Shown in pieces: positions 35,496 through 43,991 of a stretch of 49,135 nt of DNA. Both the position numbers and the translations under genes were made by a program. The DNA is taken from the NCBI GenBank assembly GCA_902522865.1, contig CABYXC010000012.1, forward strand, positions 1 to 49,135, in the 5' to 3' direction. The stretch comes from an uncultured Alphaproteobacteria bacterium (GTDB lineage: Bacteria; Pseudomonadota; Alphaproteobacteria; HIMB59; GCA-002718135). Every line of letters begins with the position of its first letter. Position 1 is the first letter of the stretch. The notes below the pieces were generated by a model. It did not search any database. It worked only from the letters and a program-made list of their open reading frames with translations, and was not told the origin of the DNA.

Positions 35496-36432
35496 AAAAA
35501 TAATTTTAGATTGTGATCCAGGTCATGATGATGCTGTAGCAATAATGTTAGCTGCTTCCTCTAAAGAGATTGACATACTGGGTATCACCTGTGTCGGTGG
35601 AAATAGTGGTTTAAATAATACAGTAAATAACGCTCTAAAAGTTTGTACGTTAATTGAAAGAACGGACATTAAAGTTTACTCTGGTGCAAATAAACCTATC
35701 CATTATGAATTATTTACAGCTGAATATGTTCATGGAAAAACCGGATTAGATAAAAAAGGTGATCCTATAATAATAGATACAAATTATAAACCTCAAGAAA
35801 AACATGCAGTTGATTTCATAGTAGAAACTTGTAAATCTTCAACAGAGCAAATTTATTTATGTCCAACAGGACCTCTTACAAATATTGCCTTAAGTTTAAA
35901 AAAAGATCCATCTATTAAAGAAAATATAAAAGAAATAGTTTTTATGGGTGGAGCTGCTATGTGCTTAGGAAATACTACACCATCAGCTGAATTTAATATT
36001 TATGTGGATCCACATGCGGCTAATATTGTTTTAGAATCAGGCATTCCTTTAACAATGATGGGTTTAGATGTTACTCATCAGGTAAATGTAAATTCAAAAA
36101 TTATCAAATCAATGAATGAAAATAAAAATAAAAGTTCTAAGTTTTTTGGAGAACTAATGGAATTTTATACAATATTTCATAAAGAATTATACGAAACAGA
36201 GGAAACTCCTTTGCATGACCCATGTGTTATTGCATATTTATTAGATCCATCTATTTTTATTGGAAAAGAAGTTAATGTCACAGTTGAAGAAAATTCTGAA
36301 TTAACAAGAGGGGAGACTGTTGTTGATTGGCTAGGTGTTACTAAAAGACCAGTAAATTGTTTTGTGATGAATGAAGCTAATGATGAAAAATTTTTTCAAT
36401 TACTTAAAGCTAAATTATCGTTATTACCTTAA
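35488..36432 (+). CDS. Inosine-uridine preferring nucleoside hydrolase
   Basis: 314 residues starting at ATG 35488 (MTKKIILDCDPGHDDAVAI). The frame is open 24 codons earlier, but that part lies within the dioxygenase gene and the family begins at this Met. The calcium site motif DCDPGHDD spans 8-15, and later GPLTNIALSLKKDP, VFMGGAA, AEFNIYVDPHAA and HDPCVIAYLLDP are canonical. It hydrolyses ribonucleosides to free base and ribose, which here could feed purine breakdown and salvage. Base specificity cannot be read directly. Its end overlaps psuG by 4 bp. Confidence 0.92.
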   Translation: MTKKIILDCDPGHDDAVAIMLAASSKEIDILGITCVGGNSGLNNTVNNALKVCTLIERTDIKVYSGANKPIHYELFTAEYVHGKTGLDKKGDPIIIDTNYKPQEKHAVDFIVETCKSSTEQIYLCPTGPLTNIALSLKKDPSIKENIKEIVFMGGAAMCLGNTTPSAEFNIYVDPHAANIVLESGIPLTMMGLDVTHQVNVNSKIIKSMNENKNKSSKFFGELMEFYTIFHKELYETEETPLHDPCVIAYLLDPSIFIGKEVNVTVEENSELTRGETVVDWLGVTKRPVNCFVMNEANDEKFFQLLKAKLSLLP

Positions 36433-37337
36433 CTATAAAAACTCTTTGCAATCTTTCCAGCTAAATTCGCATTATTAATTATTAGAGATACATTAGCATT
36501 TAGAGTTTCATTTTTTGATTGTTCGTTAATTTCTTTTATGAGAAACGGGGTTAATTCTTTTCCACTAATATTATTTCTATCAGCTTTTATTGTTGCATTA
36601 TTTATCCATTTTTCTACGTCATTTTTATTAAGTGCTTTTTCTAATGGAACTTTATTAAATATGAGAATTGATTTTTTATTTCCCATATTTTCATTGAGTT
36701 TTAAAAAAGAAGAAATTTCATGAATTTCATCAAATTTATTATCGACTTTATTTTCTGTTTCTTCATACCAAAAACCAGGCATATAATTTGTTTGATAACC
36801 AATTCTTGTAATTCCTAAAGTTTCAAGAAGTTCATTTGTTTTACTTAAATCTAATATAGATTTAGCACCACTACAGATCACAAAATTTGAATTCGCAGAA
36901 AGTGCATATAGATCTGCAGATACATCATTGGTATTTTCAGCATTTAGATGCACACCACCAATTCCTCCTGTTGCAAAAAATCTTATTTGAAATTTAGATG
37001 CTATAGAAATTGTACTTGCTACTGTTGTAGCAGCATTTTCTTTATTAAATATTGATAAATTTATATTGTGGTTTGAGACTTTTTGTACATTTTTCTCTTT
37101 TGCTAATATTTGAATATCTTCTTCCGATAATCCTATTTTAACCTTACCTTTAATTATTCCTATTGTTGCAGCAATTGCACCGTTATCTTCAACAGCCTTT
37201 ATAGACTCATTTGCGGCTTTAATATTTTCTGGATAGGGCAATCCATGACTAATCAATGTACTTTCTAAAGCTACTATTGGTTTTTTTCTATTTATTGCTT
37301 CTTGAACTTTTTTACTTATATCAAATATTTCATGCAT
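36429..37337 (-). CDS. psuG: Pseudouridine-5'-phosphate glycosidase
   Basis: Splits the C-C glycosidic bond of pseudouridine 5'-phosphate into uracil and ribose 5-phosphate. 302 residues from ATG 37337 (MHEIFDISKKVQ); a TTG at 37349 would add four residues overlapping psuK. Family marks are PIVALESTLISHGLPYPEN, GAIAATIGIIKGKVKIGLSEEDI, FATGGIGGVHLNAENTNDVSADL, and the end NVSLIINNANLAGKIA. It follows psuK by one base, forming the complete kinase-glycosidase pair for pseudouridine from RNA turnover. Confidence 0.94.
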   Translation of the reverse strand: MHEIFDISKKVQEAINRKKPIVALESTLISHGLPYPENIKAANESIKAVEDNGAIAATIGIIKGKVKIGLSEEDIQILAKEKNVQKVSNHNINLSIFNKENAATTVASTISIASKFQIRFFATGGIGGVHLNAENTNDVSADLYALSANSNFVICSGAKSILDLSKTNELLETLGITRIGYQTNYMPGFWYEETENKVDNKFDEIHEISSFLKLNENMGNKKSILIFNKVPLEKALNKNDVEKWINNATIKADRNNISGKELTPFLIKEINEQSKNETLNANVSLIINNANLAGKIAKSFYS

Positions 37338-37338
37338 A

Positions 37339-38226
37339 CTATTGTACAATCACTCTCTTAGAAAGATTTTTAATTTTTAAAAAATCACTCTTAGTTTTTA
37401 GACTTTTACCACTAGCATAATAAGACCCGCATGCTACAGAAGTTTTCAAAATATAATTCATTTTTTCATTTATACTGAACAAATACAGCATCATAGCTGC
37501 TAGCGCGTCTCCAGCTCCATTTTCGTTTACTACTTTGATTGATGGGGGTTTTATTTTTTTTATAAATTCATTACTTCCAAAGATTACATTATTTTTTGAA
37601 TTAGTAGTAATTATTTTTATTTTTTTATTTTGTTTTAATATTTTTTTTACACCTAATATTATATTTGAAGAATTTGTAAGTTTAAGTAACTCTGCTTTAT
37701 TTAAGAATATAAAATCAACTTTATTTATAATCCTTTTAATTTTAATAACTTTATGCACTGATGTTGCGCACACTATAATTTTATTATTTTTTGATAGTTT
37801 ATTTATTGATTTTTCCAAATAGGTTTTAGAAAAATTTAGATCAAATATTATATTTTTATTCTTAATGTTTGGTATTTTTAAAGATTTATTATTTTCATAT
37901 TCATCTGTGTTAGCTAATCCTAATAAAAATTTATTATTTTTATCTGATAAAGCTAAATAGTATCTATCTGCATAATCTTTATTCACTTGATGAACATAGA
38001 TTTTTTTTGAGATTTTTTTTCTAATCTCTTCATTAATAGCTAAACTATAAAAGTTTACATCAACAAAATTCGAAAGCAATTCTGCAATATTGTACGCCAC
38101 TCCACCAATTCTGCTTTTTTGTGTAATTTGATTAGATCTAAAATTAATAATATTTTTTTTAAGATTTAATAAATAATCGTGATGAATTGCCCCAATACAA
38201 ACAAAAATGTTTTTAGATTTCAGCAT
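37339..38226 (-). CDS. psuK: Pseudouridine kinase (PfkB family)
   Basis: Phosphorylates pseudouridine at the 5' position for PsuG. 295 residues of the ribokinase/PfkB fold: KNIFVCIGAIHHDYLLN at the start, SRIGGVAYNIAELLS (substrate loop), and the catalytic VVNENGAGDALAAMMLYLF with the anion hole GAGD near residue 240. The first gene of the psuKG pair, it reads divergently from the giant fusion gene with start codons one base apart (CATTATG). A perfect TATAAT lies 5 nt before its ATG, so the mRNA may be leaderless. The pairing with psuG fixes the substrate within a broad kinase family. Confidence 0.9.
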   Translation of the reverse strand: MLKSKNIFVCIGAIHHDYLLNLKKNIINFRSNQITQKSRIGGVAYNIAELLSNFVDVNFYSLAINEEIRKKISKKIYVHQVNKDYADRYYLALSDKNNKFLLGLANTDEYENNKSLKIPNIKNKNIIFDLNFSKTYLEKSINKLSKNNKIIVCATSVHKVIKIKRIINKVDFIFLNKAELLKLTNSSNIILGVKKILKQNKKIKIITTNSKNNVIFGSNEFIKKIKPPSIKVVNENGAGDALAAMMLYLFSINEKMNYILKTSVACGSYYASGKSLKTKSDFLKIKNLSKRVIVQ

Positions 38227-38227
38227 T

Positions 38228-41200
38228 ATGAATTATACACCTTTTATGTCAGTTTTTGATGTTGATCCACCTATTATTGATAATAAACATTTAATTAAAT
38301 GGTTAAAGATTAATTTTTCTTTCTTAAGAAATAAATTACTCAAAATTAAACAACTTGATAGTGAAAGGGATATAAATTTTATTATATTCATAAATAATAA
38401 AAAAAAATATGTATTAAAAATTTCAAACCCATCAGAAAAAATAAATATATTAAAATACCAAGATAGATTAATTAATTATTTACGAAGTGATCTTAGCCTT
38501 AAATCTTTTATACCAAAAATACACCATACAAAGATTGTAAAATATTTAGATATAAAAAATAGAGAATGCTTTGTTAGGATCTTATCTTATATTGAAGGGC
38601 TAATGTATGGAGATATAAAAAGTAACGATAAAATTGAAAATTCTTTAGGTAAGTTACTTGGAAAAGTATCAACTAAGTTGAAATCATTTAACGATATAGA
38701 TGCCCATAGAAATTTTATTTGGGATCCATCAAATATAAAATGGATTAAAAAAGACATTAATATTTTTAATGGTTCAAAAAAATTAATTTTATTAAAATGT
38801 TTTTCAGAATATGAAAAATTTGTAAAAAATAATTTAAATAAATTAAGATACTCAATAACTCATTCAGATCCAAATAATTATAATATTGTTATTAAAGAAA
38901 ACAATGTTTGTGGTTTACTAGATTATGGAGATTCTATTTATTCTCCAACAATAAATGATTTAGCTATATGCCTTTCATATGCATTAATGAACAATGATAA
39001 TATTTATCTTACACTTAAAAATATAATAACAGAGTACAATAAACAGTTTTCTATTAATGAGGATGAAATTAATTCATTAATATCATTATGTAAGTCACGA
39101 CTTATGATTACTGTTGTAATGGCAAAAAAACAAAGAATTAAATATCCATCAAATCAATATTTAAGCATTAGTGAGAAAGATGCATGGTCTTTATTAGAAA
39201 AATTAGACAAAATTCCTATCAATTTTTTAATATATATTGTTCGCGAAATATGCGACTTTGATATTATTCACCATTATAATGAAATTATAAATTATATAAA
39301 TAAATTCAACTTTGGTAATATTTTTAAATTTAATTTACTTGATAAAAATAAATCTATCTTAAAATTAAGTTCTGATTCACCTTTATTGAAAGGTAACCCA
39401 GATAATAATTCGCTTAAAAAAAGAGTTAATAAAATATTTAAAGAAGATAATTCTCGTATAGGTATAGGTTTATACAATGAAAAAAGAAAAGTTTATAAGG
39501 GACCTAACTTTATTTCTGAATTAAATACGAATGAAAGACGTAATATTCACTTAGGAATTGATATTTTTATTGATCAGGGAACAGATTTATTTGCTCCAAT
39601 AGATGGTAAAATTATAATTTTAAAAAATAATAATTTTAAATATGACTATGGCCCCACTCTAGTTTTAGAGCATAGTTTTAAAAAATATAAATTTTATACT
39701 CTATACGGTCATTTATCTAAAATAATGTTTCAAAAACTAAAAATTAGAAAAAAAATTAAGAAAGGTGAATGGATTGGTAAAATTGGTAATTCTAATGAAA
39801 ATGGAAAATGGTTACCACATTTACATTTTCAAATTATTTTAGATTTATTAGGACATGATAAGAATTTTCCAGGAGTAGGTGAAGAATTTTTATTCAATAT
39901 TTGGAATAAAATTTCACCTGATCCAAATTTAATTCTACGAATTCCAAAATCTTTTTATTTTAATAATAATAATAATTTTAAAGATACTTTAAAGAAAAGA
40001 AGAAAAAATATTTCTGATAATTTATCAATTTCTTACAAGAAACCCCTTCATATGCTCGAAGCTAAAGATCAGTATTTTTTTGATAGATATGGCAGGAGAT
40101 ACTTAGATTGTGTAAATAATATTTCCCATGTTGGACATTCAAATTCCTATGTCCATGAAGCTATGACTCAGCAAAATTTAAAACTAAATACTAATACGAG
40201 ATATCTATACGATACAATTAACGATTATAGTGAATTACTTTTAAGTAAGTTTCCAAAGAAATTAAATAAGATATTTTTCGTATGTACAGGATCTGAAGCT
40301 AATGATTTAGCTTATAGAATAGCTCAAACTTATACTAGTGCAAAAGATGTCTTTGTGATGGACAATGCTTATCATGGGCATACCAATGCTTTAATTGATC
40401 TAAGTCCATATAAATTTAATAGTAAGGGTGGTTCGGGTAAAAAAGATTATGTTCATGTATTAGACATGCCTGATCCCCTAAGAGGTAAGTGGAGATATCA
40501 AAATTCAAATTGGATTCAAAAATATATAGATGAAGCTAAAACGGTCATTAGAAATAAAATTAAAGAAACCAATATTGCATGTTTTTTTACTGAAAGTATA
40601 CTTGGTTGCGGCGGTCAAGTAATTCTTCCAAAAAATTATTTAAAAGAAATATTTTCAGAAATTAGAAGAAACAATGCATTATGTATTGTTGACGAGGTAC
40701 AAACTGGTTTTGGACGCGTTGGAAGACATTTTTGGTCATTTGAAGAGCATGATGTCGTTCCTGATATAGTAACCTTGGGCAAACCTATGGGCAATGGTCA
40801 CCCTATAGCTGCTGTTATAACTACAGAAAAAATTGCTTCAACTTTTAATAACGGGATGGAATATTTTAACTCATTTGGTGGTAATCCCGTTTCCTGTGCT
40901 ATCGGTAAAGCAGTATTAGAGATTATTGATAATAATAAATTACAAAAAAATGCTTTGTTAGTTGGTAATTATTTTTTAAAAGAATTAAAAAAAATCCAAC
41001 TTAAATATAACAAATATATTAGTGAAGTTAGAGGTAGGGGGCTTTTTTTAGGAATAGATATTATTCAGAATAGTAATGTTTCTAAACCAAATAAAAAATT
41101 AGCTAAACTGCTTATTAATTATATGAGAAATCAAGGTATTTTATTGAGCACTGATGGACCTTATGACAATGTTATTAAAATAAAACCACCTCTTGTATTT

Positions 41201-41260
41201 ACAAAATTAAATGTTGATCATGTATGTAAAAACTTAGAAACTTTCTTTAAAAAATTATAA
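38228..41260 (+). CDS. Three-domain fusion: APH-type kinase, M23 peptidase, class III aminotransferase
   Basis: 1010 residues from ATG 38228. Residues about 20-350 are an aminoglycoside-phosphotransferase-like kinase, with catalytic HSDPNNYN (His212, Asp214) and LLDYGD (Asp232). Residues about 430-560 are an M23/LytM domain with every zinc ligand in place: HLGID (441-445), LYGH (492-495) and HLHF (531-534). Residues about 600-1010 are a class III PLP aminotransferase with TGSEAND, DEVQTGFGR (822-830) and Lys852 in GKPMGNG. In animals separate relatives, hydroxylysine kinase and AGXT2L phospho-lyases, act in sequence, so a kinase-then-phospho-lyase on an amino alcohol is likely. There is no signal peptide, leaving an M23 domain in the cytosol. 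The substrate is unknown. Confidence 0.9.
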   Translation: MNYTPFMSVFDVDPPIIDNKHLIKWLKINFSFLRNKLLKIKQLDSERDINFIIFINNKKKYVLKISNPSEKINILKYQDRLINYLRSDLSLKSFIPKIHHTKIVKYLDIKNRECFVRILSYIEGLMYGDIKSNDKIENSLGKLLGKVSTKLKSFNDIDAHRNFIWDPSNIKWIKKDINIFNGSKKLILLKCFSEYEKFVKNNLNKLRYSITHSDPNNYNIVIKENNVCGLLDYGDSIYSPTINDLAICLSYALMNNDNIYLTLKNIITEYNKQFSINEDEINSLISLCKSRLMITVVMAKKQRIKYPSNQYLSISEKDAWSLLEKLDKIPINFLIYIVREICDFDIIHHYNEIINYINKFNFGNIFKFNLLDKNKSILKLSSDSPLLKGNPDNNSLKKRVNKIFKEDNSRIGIGLYNEKRKVYKGPNFISELNTNERRNIHLGIDIFIDQGTDLFAPIDGKIIILKNNNFKYDYGPTLVLEHSFKKYKFYTLYGHLSKIMFQKLKIRKKIKKGEWIGKIGNSNENGKWLPHLHFQIILDLLGHDKNFPGVGEEFLFNIWNKISPDPNLILRIPKSFYFNNNNNFKDTLKKRRKNISDNLSISYKKPLHMLEAKDQYFFDRYGRRYLDCVNNISHVGHSNSYVHEAMTQQNLKLNTNTRYLYDTINDYSELLLSKFPKKLNKIFFVCTGSEANDLAYRIAQTYTSAKDVFVMDNAYHGHTNALIDLSPYKFNSKGGSGKKDYVHVLDMPDPLRGKWRYQNSNWIQKYIDEAKTVIRNKIKETNIACFFTESILGCGGQVILPKNYLKEIFSEIRRNNALCIVDEVQTGFGRVGRHFWSFEEHDVVPDIVTLGKPMGNGHPIAAVITTEKIASTFNNGMEYFNSFGGNPVSCAIGKAVLEIIDNNKLQKNALLVGNYFLKELKKIQLKYNKYISEVRGRGLFLGIDIIQNSNVSKPNKKLAKLLINYMRNQGILLSTDGPYDNVIKIKPPLVFTKLNVDHVCKNLETFFKKL
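38232..38237 (-). promoter_or_regulatory. Candidate -10 box of psuK (leaderless)
   Basis: TATAAT in the minus-strand sense ends 5 nt before the psuK ATG, and it lies inside the first codons of the divergent fusion gene. Transcription would start about at the ATG. No clear -35 is visible; such boxes are common by chance at this A+T content. Confidence 0.35.
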
Positions 41261-41846
41261 AATATATTCCATAACCAATCATTAGCAGACCAATGGTTAG
41301 ATCAATCCAAAACCAAGTTTTATTTGAATATATATATTTTGACAAAAACTTTGACATATATCCCAAAGAAAAGAAAAACAAAAAACTAGCTGAAATTGCT
41401 CCAACGCCAAATGAAAATTGATCATTAAAATTTGTTGATAATGATCCAAGCAAAATAATTGTATCTAGATAAACATGAGGATTTGCGTATGTAATAAGGA
41501 ATAAGGTAATTAATACTTTTCCGTATTCGTTAATTATATTTAATTTTTTATTTATATCTTTAATTTGATTTAATTTTATAACTTTATTTAAACCATAAAA
41601 TATAAGCCAAATTCCACCTAATACTTTTATTATTCCTATGATACTTGTATTAATTTGAACAATATAATTAGATAGATATATTCCAATTACAATTAGTAAA
41701 CTGTCAGATAGACTGCAAAATAAAGTAACTGCAAAAACATAAGATTTTTTAAGCCCTTGTTGAATTACAAATAAATTTTGCGGTCCTATGGCTATAATTA
41801 ATGTTCCTCCAATTATTAATCCTTGGATAAAATCATAAATATACAT
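41247..41846 (-). CDS. LysE/ArgO-family amino-acid exporter
   Basis: 199 residues, about six helices, with the family motif IIAIGPQNLFVIQQGLKKSY at residues 17-36 and a second-half signature YANPHVYLDTIILLGSLS. LysE-type proteins export basic amino acids. The NPHVYLDT motif resembles ArgO and LysE more than the RhtB group. Its end overlaps the fusion gene by 14 bp. It might dispose of an amino product of the neighbouring fusion enzyme, which is speculation. It reads divergently from the DUF4864-like gene. Confidence 0.85.
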   Translation of the reverse strand: MYIYDFIQGLIIGGTLIIAIGPQNLFVIQQGLKKSYVFAVTLFCSLSDSLLIVIGIYLSNYIVQINTSIIGIIKVLGGIWLIFYGLNKVIKLNQIKDINKKLNIINEYGKVLITLFLITYANPHVYLDTIILLGSLSTNFNDQFSFGVGAISASFLFFFSLGYMSKFLSKYIYSNKTWFWIDLTIGLLMIGYGIYFIIF

Positions 41847-41881
41847 ATTGCCTTAATTTATAATTACACTATTTTAAAATT

Positions 41882-42340
41882 ATGCACAAAATTATATTGT
41901 TTAGTTTGTTTATTTTATTATCAAAAAGTGTTTATGGAGAAATGATAAAACCAGACCCTTCAATTGGTCCTAAAGAAGTTATTTTAATTCAATTAAAAGC
42001 ACTACAAAAAAATAATTCACCTTTTGACGATGCCGGTATTGAACAAACTTGGGAATTTGCACATCCAAATAATAGAATGTACACAGGTCCTCTAGACAAT
42101 TTTATTAGGATGATTAAAAACCCATCCTACTCAATGATGATTGATCACTTAGAACACAATATAATTCCTGTTCAGGAACAAGAAAAAAGCTCATATTACT
42201 TTGTAGAACTTACAGATAGTAATGGAAAAAAATTTGGTTTCGAATGGACAGTAGAAAAAGTTGAACAAAACGGTGAGTTCAAAGATTGCTGGATGACTGT
42301 CGGTGTTTCTAGACCAATGCCTTTATCACAAGCATCATAG
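41882..42340 (+). CDS. Exported DUF4864-like protein
   Basis: 152 residues with a signal peptide (MHKIILFSLFILLSKSVYGE). The mature part has PKEVILIQLKALQKNNSPFDDAGIEQTWEFAHPNNRMYTGPLDNFIRMIKNPSYSMMIDH, a pattern I associate with DUF4864: a QLxAL helix, FA(H/S)P, and F..M. Its role is unknown; the fold is probably NTF2-like. It ends one base into the SRAP gene, so they may be cotranscribed. The name is by eye and moderately sure. Confidence 0.6.
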   Translation: MHKIILFSLFILLSKSVYGEMIKPDPSIGPKEVILIQLKALQKNNSPFDDAGIEQTWEFAHPNNRMYTGPLDNFIRMIKNPSYSMMIDHLEHNIIPVQEQEKSSYYFVELTDSNGKKFGFEWTVEKVEQNGEFKDCWMTVGVSRPMPLSQAS

Positions 42341-42996
42341 TGTGCGGAAGATTTACAAGCACTGAAGATAAAGAAAAAATTACAAAACTATTCCCTAACT
42401 TAGAAGTTTTAAATTACGCACATAAGTCATACAATATATCACCTTCTAATATCGTTAATATTATTTATGAAAATAATCATAAACTTTTAATAGATACTTT
42501 TATTTGGAGTTATAGTTTTTTTAGTAAACAAAATAATGTTACTCAATTTGTTATTAATGCAAGAATTGAAACGATTAATGATAAATATTTATTTAGAGAA
42601 TCATTTACTAAAAGAAAATGTCTTATTATTGCAAATGGATATTATGAATGGAAAAATATAAATAATCAAAAACAACCCTATTTAATATCAATTCCTAGAA
42701 ATGAATTATTATTTTTTGGGGGAATTTGGAGGGAAGAAATAAGAGATAATAAAAAAATGAATGTTGTCTGCATCATTACTAAGGAGGCAAATGAAAATCT
42801 TTCCCATATACATAATAGAATGCCTCTTATTATGTCTCATAATGAGGGTCTTGATTTTCTTAATGATAATGAAAATGAATTTCTACATAAAAACAAAAGT
42901 GTTATCGAGGATGATTTAGACTTTTATCCAGTATCAAAAATTGTAAATAATCCAAAAAATAATGATGAAAATTGCCTTAAAGAAATATCTTTATAA
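42340..42996 (+). CDS. SRAP/HMCES-type abasic-site processing protein (YedK-like)
   Basis: 218 residues beginning at GTG 42340, which gives MCGRF after initiation. This start is certain because removal of Met exposes Cys2, which forms a thiazolidine crosslink with abasic sites in single-stranded DNA. Other active-site parts are present: NISPS, VINARIET, Glu103 in NGYYEWK, and His158 in IHNRMPLIM. The protein shields abasic sites during replication. It starts at the last base of the upstream stop codon. There is no SOS partner gene nearby. Confidence 0.93.
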   Translation: MCGRFTSTEDKEKITKLFPNLEVLNYAHKSYNISPSNIVNIIYENNHKLLIDTFIWSYSFFSKQNNVTQFVINARIETINDKYLFRESFTKRKCLIIANGYYEWKNINNQKQPYLISIPRNELLFFGGIWREEIRDNKKMNVVCIITKEANENLSHIHNRMPLIMSHNEGLDFLNDNENEFLHKNKSVIEDDLDFYPVSKIVNNPKNNDENCLKEISL

Positions 42997-43052
42997 TATT
43001 TAAATTTTTTTATCGCTTTTATAATATTAATCAAATATATAATTTTTCTCTA

Positions 43053-43991
43053 ATGAGCCATTTATTTTATAAACCTGCAAAATCTAGATTACACAGAAGT
43101 GAATTGGCGGTTCCAGGCTCTAATCCAAGGATGTTTGAAAAAGCATTAAAATCAAATGCCGATTATATTTTTTTAGATTTAGAAGATGCAGTATCTCCAA
43201 ATGATAAAATTGATGCAAGAAAAAATGTTATAAATGCAATAAAAGAATACAATTGGAGAGAAGAACGTAAAACAATCTCTATAAGAATTAACGGTTTGGA
43301 TACACACTATATGTATCGTGATGTGATTGAAATTATAGAAGTGGTCGGTGATAAGATTGATACATTATTAATTCCAAAAGTAGGCTCATCATCTGATGTA
43401 TATATGGTTGATTGTATGCTCAATCAAATTGAACAAAATAAAAAATTTGAAAATAGAATAGGTTTAGAATGTTTAATTGAAACAGCACTAGGAATGTCTA
43501 ACATCCAATCAATTGCAACATCAAGTTCTAGACTAGAAGCATTACACTTTGGAGTTGCAGATTATGCTGCAAGTATGCGAGCAAGAACTGTTGTCATAGG
43601 AGGTTTAAATCCTGATTATCCTGGTGATCAATGGCATCATGGCTTATCAACTTTAGTAATGACCTGTAGATCATATGGCTTAAGAGCTATAGACGGACCT
43701 TTTGGAGACTTTAATGACAAACAAGGATATCTTGATGCAGCAAAAAGAGCGGCAGCAATTGGTTTTGAGGGTAAATGGGCAATACATCCTTCGCAAATAG
43801 ATTTAGCTAATGAAGTTTTTTCTCCACCCAAAGAAGAAATAGATAAAGCAAAAAGAATATTATTAGAATTAGAAAAAGCAGCTGCTGAAGGAAAGGGCGC
43901 TGCTCAGCTTGATGGAAGAATGATCGATGCTGCATCTGCAAGAATGGCTGAAAATGTTGTAAATATTAATAAGTTAATTGAAAGTAAGTAA
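43053..43991 (+). CDS. mcl: L-malyl-CoA / beta-methylmalyl-CoA lyase
   Basis: Reversibly joins glyoxylate and acetyl-CoA to malyl-CoA (and may handle propionyl-CoA). 312 residues of the CitE-like TIM barrel, with the MCL rather than citrate-lyase signatures: RSELAVPGSNPRMFEKAL, FLDLEDAVSPNDK, the IGLECLIET substrate region, GVADYAASMRARTVVIGG, and DGPFGDFNDKQGY with GKWAIHPSQIDLANEVF. It heads a three-gene unit with mtkA (one-base overlap) and mtkB, so malyl-CoA is interconverted with malate. This is the glyoxylate-handling module of the serine cycle, and purine degradation in the same window delivers glyoxylate. Confidence 0.92.
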   Translation: MSHLFYKPAKSRLHRSELAVPGSNPRMFEKALKSNADYIFLDLEDAVSPNDKIDARKNVINAIKEYNWREERKTISIRINGLDTHYMYRDVIEIIEVVGDKIDTLLIPKVGSSSDVYMVDCMLNQIEQNKKFENRIGLECLIETALGMSNIQSIATSSSRLEALHFGVADYAASMRARTVVIGGLNPDYPGDQWHHGLSTLVMTCRSYGLRAIDGPFGDFNDKQGYLDAAKRAAAIGFEGKWAIHPSQIDLANEVFSPPKEEIDKAKRILLELEKAAAEGKGAAQLDGRMIDAASARMAENVVNINKLIESK

